Assembly: GCA_021810175.1 (NCBI GenBank) | Contig: JAJZJJ010000037.1 | Coordinates: forward strand, 1-11,604 | Origin: Acidobacteriota bacterium | Lineage (GTDB): Bacteria > Acidobacteriota > Terriglobia > Terriglobales > Acidobacteriaceae | Length of the DNA: 11,604 bases | Direction: 5' to 3' | In this document: positions 1 through 6,136 of the stretch, piece by piece | How the letters are laid out: the number at the start of each line of letters is the position of its first letter | Position numbering within the stretch: position 1 is the first letter of the stretch | The notes under the pieces: generated by a model | What the model was told of the DNA's origin: nothing | The model's database searches: none | Seen by the model: only the letters and a program-made list of their open reading frames with translations | Made by a program: the position numbers and the translations under genes

Positions 1-1029
1 GGTCGGAGTCTTCACCACCACCTGCGCCACCAGATCGCCCCGTCCGTACTCGTTCAGGTACGGCACGCCCTTGCCGCGCAGCTTGATCTCCTGCCCGCTC
101 TGTGTGCCCTCCGGAATCTTCAGCCGAGCCTCCCCGTCCAGCGTCGTGATGGGAATCTCCGCTCCCAGAGCCGCCTGCGGGAACGAAATCGGAATCACGC
201 AGTGCAGGTCGTTCCCCTCGCGCTCAAAGAATTTGTGCGGACGAACCCGCAGCACAATATACAGATCGCCGCCCGGGCCACCGAAGCGCCCGGCATCGCC
301 CTCGCCCTGATAGCGAATCCGCGTGCCGTCTTCTACCCCGGCCGGAATGCTCACCGCAATCTCATGCTGCCGTTCCACCCGCCCGTCGCCGCGGCAGGTC
401 TTGCATGGATCGCTGATCACCGATCCCGTTCCGCCGCACGCCGCGCAGGTCCGCGCAATCGAGAAGAAGCCCTGCTGGTAACGAACCTGCCCGCGTCCCT
501 GGCAGTGCGGACACGTCGTCGGCCCTTTGCCCGTCGCCGTGCCCGTGCCGTTGCAGTCGCTGCACGCCTCCATCCGGCGGATCGTGACCTTGGTCTCTTT
601 CCCAAAGACCGCTTCCTCAAACTCGATGGTGATGTCGTGCCGTACGTCACGGCCCTTTTGCACTCGCGAAGGCCGCCGGCTGCCGCCGCCCATATTGAAC
701 ATCTCGCCGAATATATCGCCGAAAATGTCGCCAATATCCTGCGCGCCGCCAAACGGTCCGCCGTTGAATCCGCCCGGACCGCCGCCGCTCACGCCCGCGT
801 GCCCAAACCGGTCGTAGGCCGCCCGCTTGTCCGGATCGCTCAGCACCTGGTACGCCTCGCTGCACTCCTTAAAGCGCTCTTCCGCCGCGTGGTCGCCCGG
901 ATTCCGGTCCGGATGGTGCTGCATCGCCAGCTTGCGGTATGCCGCCTTCAGCTCCTGATCGCTGGCCGTGCGCGACACGCCCAGTACTTCGTAATAATCG
1001 GCTTTCGTCACGTTTTCCGTTCTGCTCAT
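1..1029 (-). CDS. dnaJ: Chaperone protein DnaJ (Hsp40), 3' end beyond the window
   Basis: DnaJ is the cytoplasmic J-domain co-chaperone that delivers unfolded clients to DnaK and stimulates its ATPase. The reading frame is open for 343 codons from the ATG at 1029 to the window edge. Family length is about 370-380 residues, so only the extreme C-terminus is missing. Visible parts in order: a J domain at about residues 11-75 with the HPD triad at 39-41; a Gly/Phe-rich linker at about 76-116 with two DIF motifs around 98-108; four zinc-binding CxxCxGxG repeats starting at 156, 173, 195 and 209; and the client-binding C-terminal domain with LRGKGVP at 317-323. The start overlaps the grpE stop as ATGA, and AAAAGGAAGC just upstream supplies a Shine-Dalgarno. 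It is the third gene of hrcA-grpE-dnaJ. dnaK is not in the window. The identification is secure. Confidence 0.97.
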   Translation of the reverse strand, partial: MSRTENVTKADYYEVLGVSRTASDQELKAAYRKLAMQHHPDRNPGDHAAEERFKECSEAYQVLSDPDKRAAYDRFGHAGVSGGGPGGFNGGPFGGAQDIGDIFGDIFGEMFNMGGGSRRPSRVQKGRDVRHDITIEFEEAVFGKETKVTIRRMEACSDCNGTGTATGKGPTTCPHCQGRGQVRYQQGFFSIARTCAACGGTGSVISDPCKTCRGDGRVERQHEIAVSIPAGVEDGTRIRYQGEGDAGRFGGPGGDLYIVLRVRPHKFFEREGNDLHCVIPISFPQAALGAEIPITTLDGEARLKIPEGTQSGQEIKLRGKGVPYLNEYGRGDLVAQVVVKTPT

Positions 1030-1616
1030 GCTTCCTTTTGATCGGGGTTGCTGGCCACGCGCACCAGCGCCGGCCGCAGCAGACGCTCGCGGATCTTATA
1101 TCCACGGCGCACTTCCTCAAATACCTGATGATCCGGAACGTCGTTCCGCTCCGCCATCTCCAGAGCTTCATGCACGCGCGGATCGAACTGCGTCCCCACG
1201 GTCTCGACCGCCTGCACGTTCAGCCCGCGCAGCACCTCTTCCATCTGCTTCACAATCAGTTCCACGCCGGTCCGCAGCTGTTCCGCCGATCCGTTCGCCT
1301 TCAGCGCCAGCTGGAAGTTGTCCAGCACCGGCAGAAACTGCTCCACCGCGCTCGAAACAGCATACTCCCGGAAGTCCGTCCGCTCTTTCGCCTCGCGCTT
1401 GCGGGCGTTGTCGAACTCCGCCTGCAGTCGCGCCAGCCGCTCGAAGAGCATATCCCGCTCCGCCTTCAGCCGGTCGTACTCCTCCTGCGGAACCGTTGCA
1501 GTCTCCACTGGCACCAGCTCTTCCTCCTGTTCCGCCGCTGCGCCGTTTCCTGCTCCGCCTTCGGCTTCCCGCATCTCCGGGGCAGGCCTCTTCTCATCCA
1601 CCGTGCTCTTGCTCAT
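1026..1616 (-). CDS. grpE: Nucleotide exchange factor GrpE
   Basis: GrpE releases ADP from DnaK and so resets the DnaK-DnaJ chaperone cycle in the cytoplasm. With the start chosen here the protein has 196 residues, the usual size. The first 40 or so residues are acidic and low-complexity. A long charged helix follows at about 43-80 (a coiled-coil dimerisation helix), then a helical segment ending near 130. The C-terminal beta domain carries the family signature from FDPRVHEAL (144-152) to [17 protein letters not shown] (172-188). Its TGA overlaps the dnaJ ATG by two bases, which implies translational coupling. The start is uncertain. In-frame ATGs also occur at 1628 and 1661. I prefer 1616 because GGTGAG sits at workable spacing and the alternatives have weak upstream signals. 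A small hairpin (arms GGTTC and GAACC, 1629-1645) lies just upstream. Confidence 0.95.
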   Translation of the reverse strand: MSKSTVDEKRPAPEMREAEGGAGNGAAAEQEEELVPVETATVPQEEYDRLKAERDMLFERLARLQAEFDNARKREAKERTDFREYAVSSAVEQFLPVLDNFQLALKANGSAEQLRTGVELIVKQMEEVLRGLNVQAVETVGTQFDPRVHEALEMAERNDVPDHQVFEEVRRGYKIRERLLRPALVRVASNPDQKEA

Positions 1617-1689
1617 CTCTCTCACCATGGTTCTGTCCGCGAACCTTCTTCGAAATCGCATAGTCCGCGTCTCTTTGGATTTCTTCCCG

Positions 1690-2760
1690 CTACTGCGGCG
1701 GCTGGAACAGCTTTCCCGACAGCTGCGCGATGTAGGAGACCGCGTTGATCGTCTCCTGATACTGGATGCGCGTTGGCCCGATCACGGCAACCGTGCCCAG
1801 ATGCTCCTGGCCCAGCCGCGCCGTCGTCCCAATCAGCACCAGATCCCGCAGCTCCGGAATCGCCTCTTCCAGCCCCACCACCACTCGCACCGTTCGCTGC
1901 CGCGCATCCACATAGGCGTTCAGCAGCTCAATCAGCCGCTCCCGGGCTTCCAGCGCCCGCAGCATCGTGCTCAGCCGCGCCCGGTCGGTTTCGCCCGCCA
2001 GCAAATTGGCCACACCCTCCACAAAGATCGCTGGCCCGGCGTCTTCAGCCTCCAGCGCGCCCTTGCGGTACAGCTCTTCCACCGATCGCATCAGCCGGTC
2101 GTACTCGTTCCGCTCCGCTTCCAGCCGCCGCGCCAGCTCCATTCGGATGCGCTCAATCGACCAGCCGTGGAAATTCTCGTTCAGGAACCGCGCCGCCGTC
2201 TCCAGTTCGGCCATCGTCAGGTCCCGATCCAGCAGCAGCATCCGGTCCAGAACCGTGCCGCCCTTGGTAATCACCACCGCCAGCACGCGCCCCGCGCTCA
2301 GCCGCGAAAAGTGGATGTGCTCCAGCGTGTGCAGCTCCTGCGTTCCCGCCAGCGCCACGCCCAAACCGCTGGAAATCAGCGCCAGCACATGCGACGTCCG
2401 CTCCAGGTACTGCTGGCTGGTCCCGATCCCGGCAAAGCTCTCCTCAATCTGCTCCACCCGCTCCGGCGTCAGCACCGCCGCCTGCGGCGCATTCAGCTGC
2501 TCCACATACAAGCGGAACGCCCGCGCCGTCGGAATCCGTCCCGCCGACGTATGCGGCTGATCCAGCAGCCCGGCATCGCCCAGCGCCGCCATCACGTTCC
2601 GGATCGTGGCCGGGCTCATCCCCTCGCGCTTGCCCGCCTCGCCGCCCAGGTGCCGCGCCAGCGCCTGCGACGCAACCGGCTCCCCCGTGGCGATGTACAT
2701 CTCCACGATGGCCGTCAAAACGGCGCGTTCCCGAGGACCGATTCGCGGCTCCGAAACCAT
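1690..2760 (-). CDS. hrcA: Heat-inducible transcription repressor HrcA
   Basis: HrcA is the dimeric repressor that binds the CIRCE operator in front of heat-shock chaperone genes. It is recognised here by the N-terminal winged helix with SPATIRNVMAALGDAGLL at about 49-66 and the TSAGRIPTARAFRLYV wing at about 71-86. The C-terminal GTVAVIGPTRIQY...AVSYIAQLSGKLF block is also characteristic. The length is 356 residues, close to the family norm of about 340-360. A short glycine/lysine-containing stretch (GGEAGKREG) lengthens the segment before the recognition helix. The ATG at 2760 was chosen because GGGAG lies 8 nt upstream; a GTG at 2775 in the same frame is less likely. It leads hrcA-grpE-dnaJ, with 73 nt to grpE. 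Its own promoter and a leader hairpin lie upstream, and I see no CIRCE sequence there, so classical autoregulation is not evident. Confidence 0.96.
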   Translation of the reverse strand: MVSEPRIGPRERAVLTAIVEMYIATGEPVASQALARHLGGEAGKREGMSPATIRNVMAALGDAGLLDQPHTSAGRIPTARAFRLYVEQLNAPQAAVLTPERVEQIEESFAGIGTSQQYLERTSHVLALISSGLGVALAGTQELHTLEHIHFSRLSAGRVLAVVITKGGTVLDRMLLLDRDLTMAELETAARFLNENFHGWSIERIRMELARRLEAERNEYDRLMRSVEELYRKGALEAEDAGPAIFVEGVANLLAGETDRARLSTMLRALEARERLIELLNAYVDARQRTVRVVVGLEEAIPELRDLVLIGTTARLGQEHLGTVAVIGPTRIQYQETINAVSYIAQLSGKLFQPPQ

Positions 2761-2769
2761 AAACCCCAC

Positions 2770-2794
2770 TCCCACCCACCGGAAATGGGTGAAA
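2770..2794 (-). promoter_or_regulatory. Leader hairpin masking the hrcA ribosome-binding site (candidate RNA thermometer)
   Basis: In the mRNA, the arm UUUCACCCA (2794-2786) can pair without interruption to UGGGUGGGA (2778-2770) around a 7-nt loop, UUUCCGG. This gives nine pairs, two of them U-G wobbles at the base next to a closing U-A. The 3' arm contains GGGA of the only good Shine-Dalgarno for hrcA (GGGAG, 2773-2769), 8 nt from the ATG. Pairing of a U-run with the Shine-Dalgarno is the principle of fourU-type RNA thermometers, and heat-shock genes are typical hosts. The structure is seen in the sequence; temperature sensing is inferred. It could also be a constitutive translation-damping hairpin or chance. 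Confidence 0.5.
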
Positions 2795-2807
2795 TTCTCC
2801 TCTTTAG

Positions 2808-2836
2808 ATTCTAGGGTTGTGAAAATCTCGGGTCAA
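2808..2836 (-). promoter_or_regulatory. Sigma-70-type promoter of hrcA-grpE-dnaJ
   Basis: On the minus strand TTGACC (2836-2831) and TAGAAT (2813-2808) are separated by exactly 17 nt, each matching the housekeeping consensus in five of six bases. Transcription would start near 2801 and give a leader of about 40 nt before the hrcA ATG. The -35 hexamer contains the TGA stop of the upstream membrane-protein gene. There is no CIRCE inverted repeat (TTAGCACTC-N9-GAGTGCTAA) between here and hrcA. Confidence 0.75.
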
Positions 2837-3183
2837 GAATGCTGCCGAGCTTCCTGCTCGCCCTCCGCAAGCGCATCTCCAGTCTTTTCAGCCGAGTCCG
2901 GTTTGCTCTCCTTCGGCCCGAAATAAAGCCATCGCAGCAGGCCATAAGCGATCAGCAACAGCAGGACCGATGAGACCAGTTCCGGCAGCGCCGCAAGCCA
3001 GGGATGCTTCCCAAACTGGAAGGGAGCATATGGCCAATTCCTCGTTTGTGATCGCATCAGCTGGATGGACAGAGGCGTTGTGAAAATCCGTACCGCATCG
3101 ATCAGCCCCAGTGCCATCAGCCATCCGGTGACGATCGCGCGAACATAACTCCTCACCAGGGCCGCTCTCACGCGTTCAGGCAT
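2833..3183 (-). CDS. Small membrane protein of unknown function (second of a pair)
   Basis: I do not recognise this 116-residue protein. It has two hydrophobic segments that look like membrane helices, at about residues 13-35 and 62-87. A basic N-terminus (MPERVRAALVRSYVR) precedes them and a hydrophilic, Glu/Lys-rich tail follows from about 89. The second helix ends in LLRWLYFGP, which resembles the SRWVYGTGP that ends the last helix of the neighbouring upstream gene, so the two may be diverged tandem copies. Its ATG overlaps the upstream gene by 8 nt (ATGCCTGA), suggesting coupled translation. Its TGA lies inside the -35 box of the hrcA promoter. GC content is clearly lower than in tilS. 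The tight overlap and codon-like composition support a real gene; function is unknown. Confidence 0.7.
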   Translation of the reverse strand: MPERVRAALVRSYVRAIVTGWLMALGLIDAVRIFTTPLSIQLMRSQTRNWPYAPFQFGKHPWLAALPELVSSVLLLLIAYGLLRWLYFGPKESKPDSAEKTGDALAEGEQEARQHS

Positions 3184-3550
3184 TTCGCTTCTCCATCAGA
3201 GAATTGCCCAGTCTCCGCAGTATCTGCAGCGGACCCGTGCCATAAACCCACCGCGACACAAGCCAGGCGAAAACGAACTCGAACAAACCCTCCAGCAGCA
3301 GGCCCGCCCAGCCAACGAAACGACTCTCCTGCAGCGCCATTTCTGCTCTGGAGAAACTCGGGAACCCTCCGACGGAGACAATCCACAATCCCCATATCCA
3401 GAGCTGCCGCAAACACTCTGCCAATCCGGTCAGCACGTTCTCGGCGCACCAGAGCACCAGCAGAGCCACAGCGGCCATGGCCACATGGGATTCACCGAGC
3501 ACCGTGCGAAGAGACCTGTTCATCATTGCGGGATTATCCGGCGCAGCCAT
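3176..3550 (-). CDS. Small membrane protein of unknown function (first of a pair)
   Basis: I do not recognise this 124-residue protein. Hydrophobic stretches at about residues 22-42, 49-65 and 78-103 look like two or three membrane helices. The last is rich in Trp and Phe and ends in SRWVYGTGP, before a basic tail (LRRLGNSLMEKR). The open frame extends further upstream into tilS, but the ATG at 3550 is preferred because AAGG lies 7 nt before it and it falls 10 nt after the tilS stop. The gene is therefore probably cotranscribed with tilS. It overlaps the next membrane gene by 8 nt. GC content is well below that of tilS (one 60-base row in the pair counts 31 G+C against 49 in a tilS row), which may mean relaxed constraint or later acquisition. 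No catalytic motif is visible. Confidence 0.7.
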   Translation of the reverse strand: MAAPDNPAMMNRSLRTVLGESHVAMAAVALLVLWCAENVLTGLAECLRQLWIWGLWIVSVGGFPSFSRAEMALQESRFVGWAGLLLEGLFEFVFAWLVSRWVYGTGPLQILRRLGNSLMEKRNA

Positions 3551-3560
3551 TCTCGCACCT

Positions 3561-4946
3561 TCAGTCCGCGAACTGCTGCGCTTCCCTCTCCTCCACCACA
3601 AATCCCACCGCCCCATCCACCACCACATCCTTCATCCATACGATCTGCCCTTTCCACTCAAGCACAGGCCAGGAGGGCCTTGCCTCGGCCTCCACCTTCA
3701 TCCGCTCAAAAATCTCCTTCAGCGGCTTCGGCCCGCGCGAGTGCCGCAGCGTCACCCGATCTCCCGCCTTCGGCGTCCGCAAAATCGCCGGTTCCTGCGC
3801 CGTTCCCGCGGCATCCCTGGTCAGACGTGCCCGCAGCGTCACGCCCAGCCCCGTCACCTCGCCCGGAATCGGCAGCTCGTAAACCTCCGCCGCCCTCACC
3901 GAACCCGCACCGGACGCCGCCCCGCCCCGCATCAGCCGCAGCTCCCGAGCCGTCCTCTCCGCCCGCAGCTCCGCCGTCAGCTCCTGCCGACGCGGACCCT
4001 CCGGCCCGCACATCGCCATCAGCCGCTCCGTTTGTTCGAAGTTCAGCCCGCAACCCAGCCCCTCCGCCGCCGCCCGCAGCACCCGCCGCCGCACCGCCGG
4101 AGCCAGCGCCCGCAGCCGTTCCAGCTCCATCCCCGCGCCGCCCTCTTCGGGATGCGTGGACACCGCCCGTCCGCCGCCGCGCACCGGCTTGCCCGGCAGC
4201 ACCAGCCCCGGAAGCAGCCGCCGCAGCTCCGCCTCCCAATACGCTTCCTCATCCCGCGCAATCGTCGCCATGTGCGCCAGCTGCTCCGCCACCCGCGGAT
4301 TGAACTCCGCCAGCGCCGGCAGCAGTTCGTGCCGAATCCGGTTCCGCGTATACGTCGTGTCCGCGTTCGTGGCGTCCTCGCGCCACGTCTGCCCCTGCTC
4401 CCGCAGCCACGCCTCAATCTCCGTCCGCCGCACGCCCAGGAACGGCCGCAGAATCAAGCCCGGCGCGCACGCCACCATCGGATGAATCCCGCTCACCCCC
4501 TCCGTCCACGCCCCGCGCAGCAGCCGGTGCAGCACCGTCTCCGCCTGATCGTCCAGCGTGTGCGCCGTGGCCACTGCGTCCGCGCGGCCAGCCGCCAGCA
4601 GTTCCCGGAACCACGCATAGCGCAGCTCCCGCGCTGCCTCTTCCATCGTCTGTTTCTGGTCGCGTGCCGTCGCCGGCGTGTCCACCCGATGCGCCAGAAA
4701 CTCCAGCCCCATCCGCCCGGCCAGCTCCCGTACAAACTGCTCATCCTCGTCCGCCGCCGCACCCCGAATGCCGTGATGCACATGCGCCACCAGCAGCACC
4801 AGCCCAATCTCCGGCGCCGCCTCGGCCATCGCCCGCAGCAGTGCCACGGAATCCGCCCCGCCCGAAACACCAACGGCCACGCGCATCCCCGCGCGCAGCC
4901 CACCCCTGTCGATCTCCGGACGCCCCGCTTTCAATCCCCGTGTCAC
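3561..4946 (-). CDS. tilS: tRNA(Ile)-lysidine synthetase TilS
   Basis: TilS attaches lysine to the wobble cytidine of the CAU-anticodon tRNA-Ile, using ATP, so that it reads AUA and is charged with isoleucine. It is essential in most bacteria and acts in the cytoplasm. The 461-residue protein shows the PP-loop SGGADS at 28-33, HVHHGIRG at 55-62, TAHTLDDQAET at 127-137, and the RE-DATNAD...RNRIRHELLP block at about 189-210. The C-terminal domain has GDRVTLRHSRGPKPLKEIFE and a WPVLEWKGQIVWM segment. The GTG at 4946 is the chosen start because AGGA lies 7 nt upstream; ATGs slightly further up are out of frame and stop at once. An internal ATG at residue 21 sits too close to the PP-loop to be attractive. 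GC is very high, which creates long antisense open frames. It is divergent from the acetyltransferase gene and is followed 10 nt later by the membrane-protein pair. Confidence 0.96.
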   Translation of the reverse strand: MTRGLKAGRPEIDRGGLRAGMRVAVGVSGGADSVALLRAMAEAAPEIGLVLLVAHVHHGIRGAAADEDEQFVRELAGRMGLEFLAHRVDTPATARDQKQTMEEAARELRYAWFRELLAAGRADAVATAHTLDDQAETVLHRLLRGAWTEGVSGIHPMVACAPGLILRPFLGVRRTEIEAWLREQGQTWREDATNADTTYTRNRIRHELLPALAEFNPRVAEQLAHMATIARDEEAYWEAELRRLLPGLVLPGKPVRGGGRAVSTHPEEGGAGMELERLRALAPAVRRRVLRAAAEGLGCGLNFEQTERLMAMCGPEGPRRQELTAELRAERTARELRLMRGGAASGAGSVRAAEVYELPIPGEVTGLGVTLRARLTRDAAGTAQEPAILRTPKAGDRVTLRHSRGPKPLKEIFERMKVEAEARPSWPVLEWKGQIVWMKDVVVDGAVGFVVEEREAQQFAD

Positions 4947-4976
4947 GTCATCATCCTAAGACTTATACTGCTCAAC
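4947..4976. promoter_or_regulatory. Short divergent promoter region between tilS and the acetyltransferase gene
   Basis: These 30 bp separate two divergent starts. On the plus strand TATACT (4964-4969) matches a -10 box and would place transcription start near 4976-4977, at the acetyltransferase ATG itself. On the minus strand TATAAG (4967-4962) is a possible -10 for tilS and overlaps the other box. No good -35 hexamer is visible for either. TAAGACTTA (4958-4966) is a small inverted repeat. Promoter activity is inferred only from the -10 matches. Confidence 0.4.
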
Positions 4977-5447
4977 ATGCTGACGACCCGCCCTGCGACC
5001 GCCGCCGACGCTTCGCTCATCACCGGCCACCGCCGCCGCATGTTTGTCGACGCCGGCCGCCCGGACAACCAGGTCCTCGACGTCATGGCGCAGACCCACG
5101 AGCCCTGGGTCGCCCAGGCCATCGAGGACGGACGCTACATCGGCTGGATTACTGAAGACGAAGGCCAGCCGGTCGCCGGAGCCGGCCTGCTCCTGCTCGA
5201 CTGGCCGCCGCACCCGCTCGATCCCCGTTCCACGCAGCGCGGCTATCTCTGCAACGTCTACGTCGAGCCGACGCATCGCCGCCGCCATCTCGCCAGCAAC
5301 CTGATTGAGCTGGTTCTCGCCGAAGCGCGCCGCCGCCGCATCCGTGTCGTCGCTCTGCACTCCACGGACGATGCCCGCCGCCTCTACGAGGCCAACGGCT
5401 TCCGCACGACGAATGAAATGTTCTATGTGGAGCCGGTGGAAGGATAG
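4977..5447 (+). CDS. GNAT-family N-acetyltransferase
   Basis: This 156-residue protein has the GNAT fold layout and would transfer an acetyl group from acetyl-CoA to an unidentified amine substrate. The core strand and acetyl-CoA-binding loop are YLCNVYVEPTHRRRHLA at about 90-106, followed by the helix SNLIELVLAEARRR. The C-terminal motif B is ARRLYEANGFRTTNEMFY at about 133-150, with the usual YEANGF and NEM. In the pyrophosphate-binding loop the family pattern R/Q-x-x-G-x-G/A reads RRRHLA, with His-104 where glycine is usual. The open frame continues far upstream, but that part is antisense to tilS; the ATG at 4977 is where similarity to the fold begins (MLTTRPATAADA). No Shine-Dalgarno precedes it. 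It is the only plus-strand gene and converges on sufT with 46 bp between stops. Confidence 0.88.
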   Translation: MLTTRPATAADASLITGHRRRMFVDAGRPDNQVLDVMAQTHEPWVAQAIEDGRYIGWITEDEGQPVAGAGLLLLDWPPHPLDPRSTQRGYLCNVYVEPTHRRRHLASNLIELVLAEARRRRIRVVALHSTDDARRLYEANGFRTTNEMFYVEPVEG

Positions 5448-5493
5448 ACACCCACGGCCTGTCAGGCAGCGTCCCGCCAGAAAGAAAAGTCTG

Positions 5494-6084
5494 CTACCGC
5501 AAAATCGGGAAAGCCCCGCCGCCCATGCCGCCGCCAGTGTAGTCCAGGTCGAACCCCAGCTGCAGCTTGGCCGCCTCTGACATTCTCGCCGGCGACCACG
5601 GCGGATCGAAGACCACCTGCACCCGCACCTGTTTCACCTCGGGCAGCCGCCGCAGCTTGTTCTCCACGTCAGCCTTCAGCACCTCGGACATGCCGCACCC
5701 CGGCGCCGTCAGCGACATCTGCACATCAATCTTTTTGCCGCCCTCTTCGTCTTCGCCGATCTCGCACGCGTAAATCAGCCCCAGGTCAACGATATTCACC
5801 GGAATCTCCGGATCGTACACGGTCTTTAGCTGATCCCACACCATGCGCTCGCTGAACGCCGGCGGCGCGTGCCGTTCTTCCTCCGGCCCGCTCAGTCCCA
5901 GCGCGTCGGCGTCCTTGTCCTCAATGCGGAACAGCGCTCCGCCCGCGGCCACCGTGTAGCTGCCACCCATCGCCTGCGTCACGCGAACCGAAGTCCCCGC
6001 CGGCAGCACCTGCCGCGTCCCCGCGGGGATCGCCACCACCGGGCAATCGCGCTTCAAAGCAATGGTTTGATTCGTAATGATCAT
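5494..6084 (-). CDS. sufT: Putative Fe-S assembly protein SufT (DUF59/MIP18 family, long form)
   Basis: The C-terminal half is a DUF59/MIP18 domain, with DPEIPVNIVDLGLIY at 91-105, SLTAPGCGMSE at 124-134 (conserved Cys-130) and VFDPPWSPARMSE at 158-170. The N-terminal extension of about 80 residues, with KRDCPVVAIPAG and GGSYTV, is characteristic of the SufT form found at the end of suf operons. SufT proteins are linked to maturation of Fe-S proteins, probably at the delivery or carrier stage; the exact reaction is not settled. The protein has 196 residues, slightly longer than the usual 175-185, and ends in a Gly-rich GGGMGGGAF tail. The ATG at 6084 has AAGG 8 nt upstream. It follows sufU by 52 nt, across the dispersed repeat, and is the last gene of the operon. 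Confidence 0.92.
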   Translation of the reverse strand: MIITNQTIALKRDCPVVAIPAGTRQVLPAGTSVRVTQAMGGSYTVAAGGALFRIEDKDADALGLSGPEEERHAPPAFSERMVWDQLKTVYDPEIPVNIVDLGLIYACEIGEDEEGGKKIDVQMSLTAPGCGMSEVLKADVENKLRRLPEVKQVRVQVVFDPPWSPARMSEAAKLQLGFDLDYTGGGMGGGAFPILR

Positions 6085-6096
6085 TCAAAACACCTT

Positions 6097-6132
6097 GTCA
6101 TCCTGAGGAGCGGAGCGACGAAGGACCCTGCG
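6097..6132 (+). repeat. Dispersed REP-like repeat in the sufU-sufT gap
   Basis: The stretch from GTCATCCTGAGGAGCGG to GAAGGACCCTGCG fills most of the 52-nt space between the sufU stop and the sufT start. TCCT near its left end and AGGA near its right end give weak dyad symmetry. I recall short sequences of the form GTCATCCTGAG...GAAGGACC as common intergenic repeats in acidobacterial and some other genomes. Only one copy is present here, so repetitiveness cannot be shown from the window. The sufT Shine-Dalgarno (AAGGTG, 6096-6091) directly abuts it. Confidence 0.55.
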
Positions 6133-6136
6133 TTCC

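Noticed and set aside
202..1041. A 279-codon plus-strand open frame at the left end.
   Set aside because: It is antisense to dnaJ, whose J domain and four zinc repeats are unmistakable on the other strand.
1318..2814. A 498-codon plus-strand open frame opposite grpE and hrcA.
   Set aside because: It is low-complexity and antisense to confidently identified genes, with no domain and no translation signal of its own.
3477..4976. A long plus-strand open frame that leads without a stop into the acetyltransferase gene and would give a fusion of about 656 residues.
   Set aside because: The first 500 codons are antisense to tilS and the membrane gene and translate to Pro/Arg/His-rich low-complexity sequence, an artefact of very high GC. 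The GNAT fold begins at the ATG at 4977.
5448..5493. Possible bidirectional terminator between the convergent acetyltransferase and sufT genes.
   Set aside because: GCCTGTCAGGC is a short palindrome with essentially no loop, and no stem followed by a T-run is visible on either strand.
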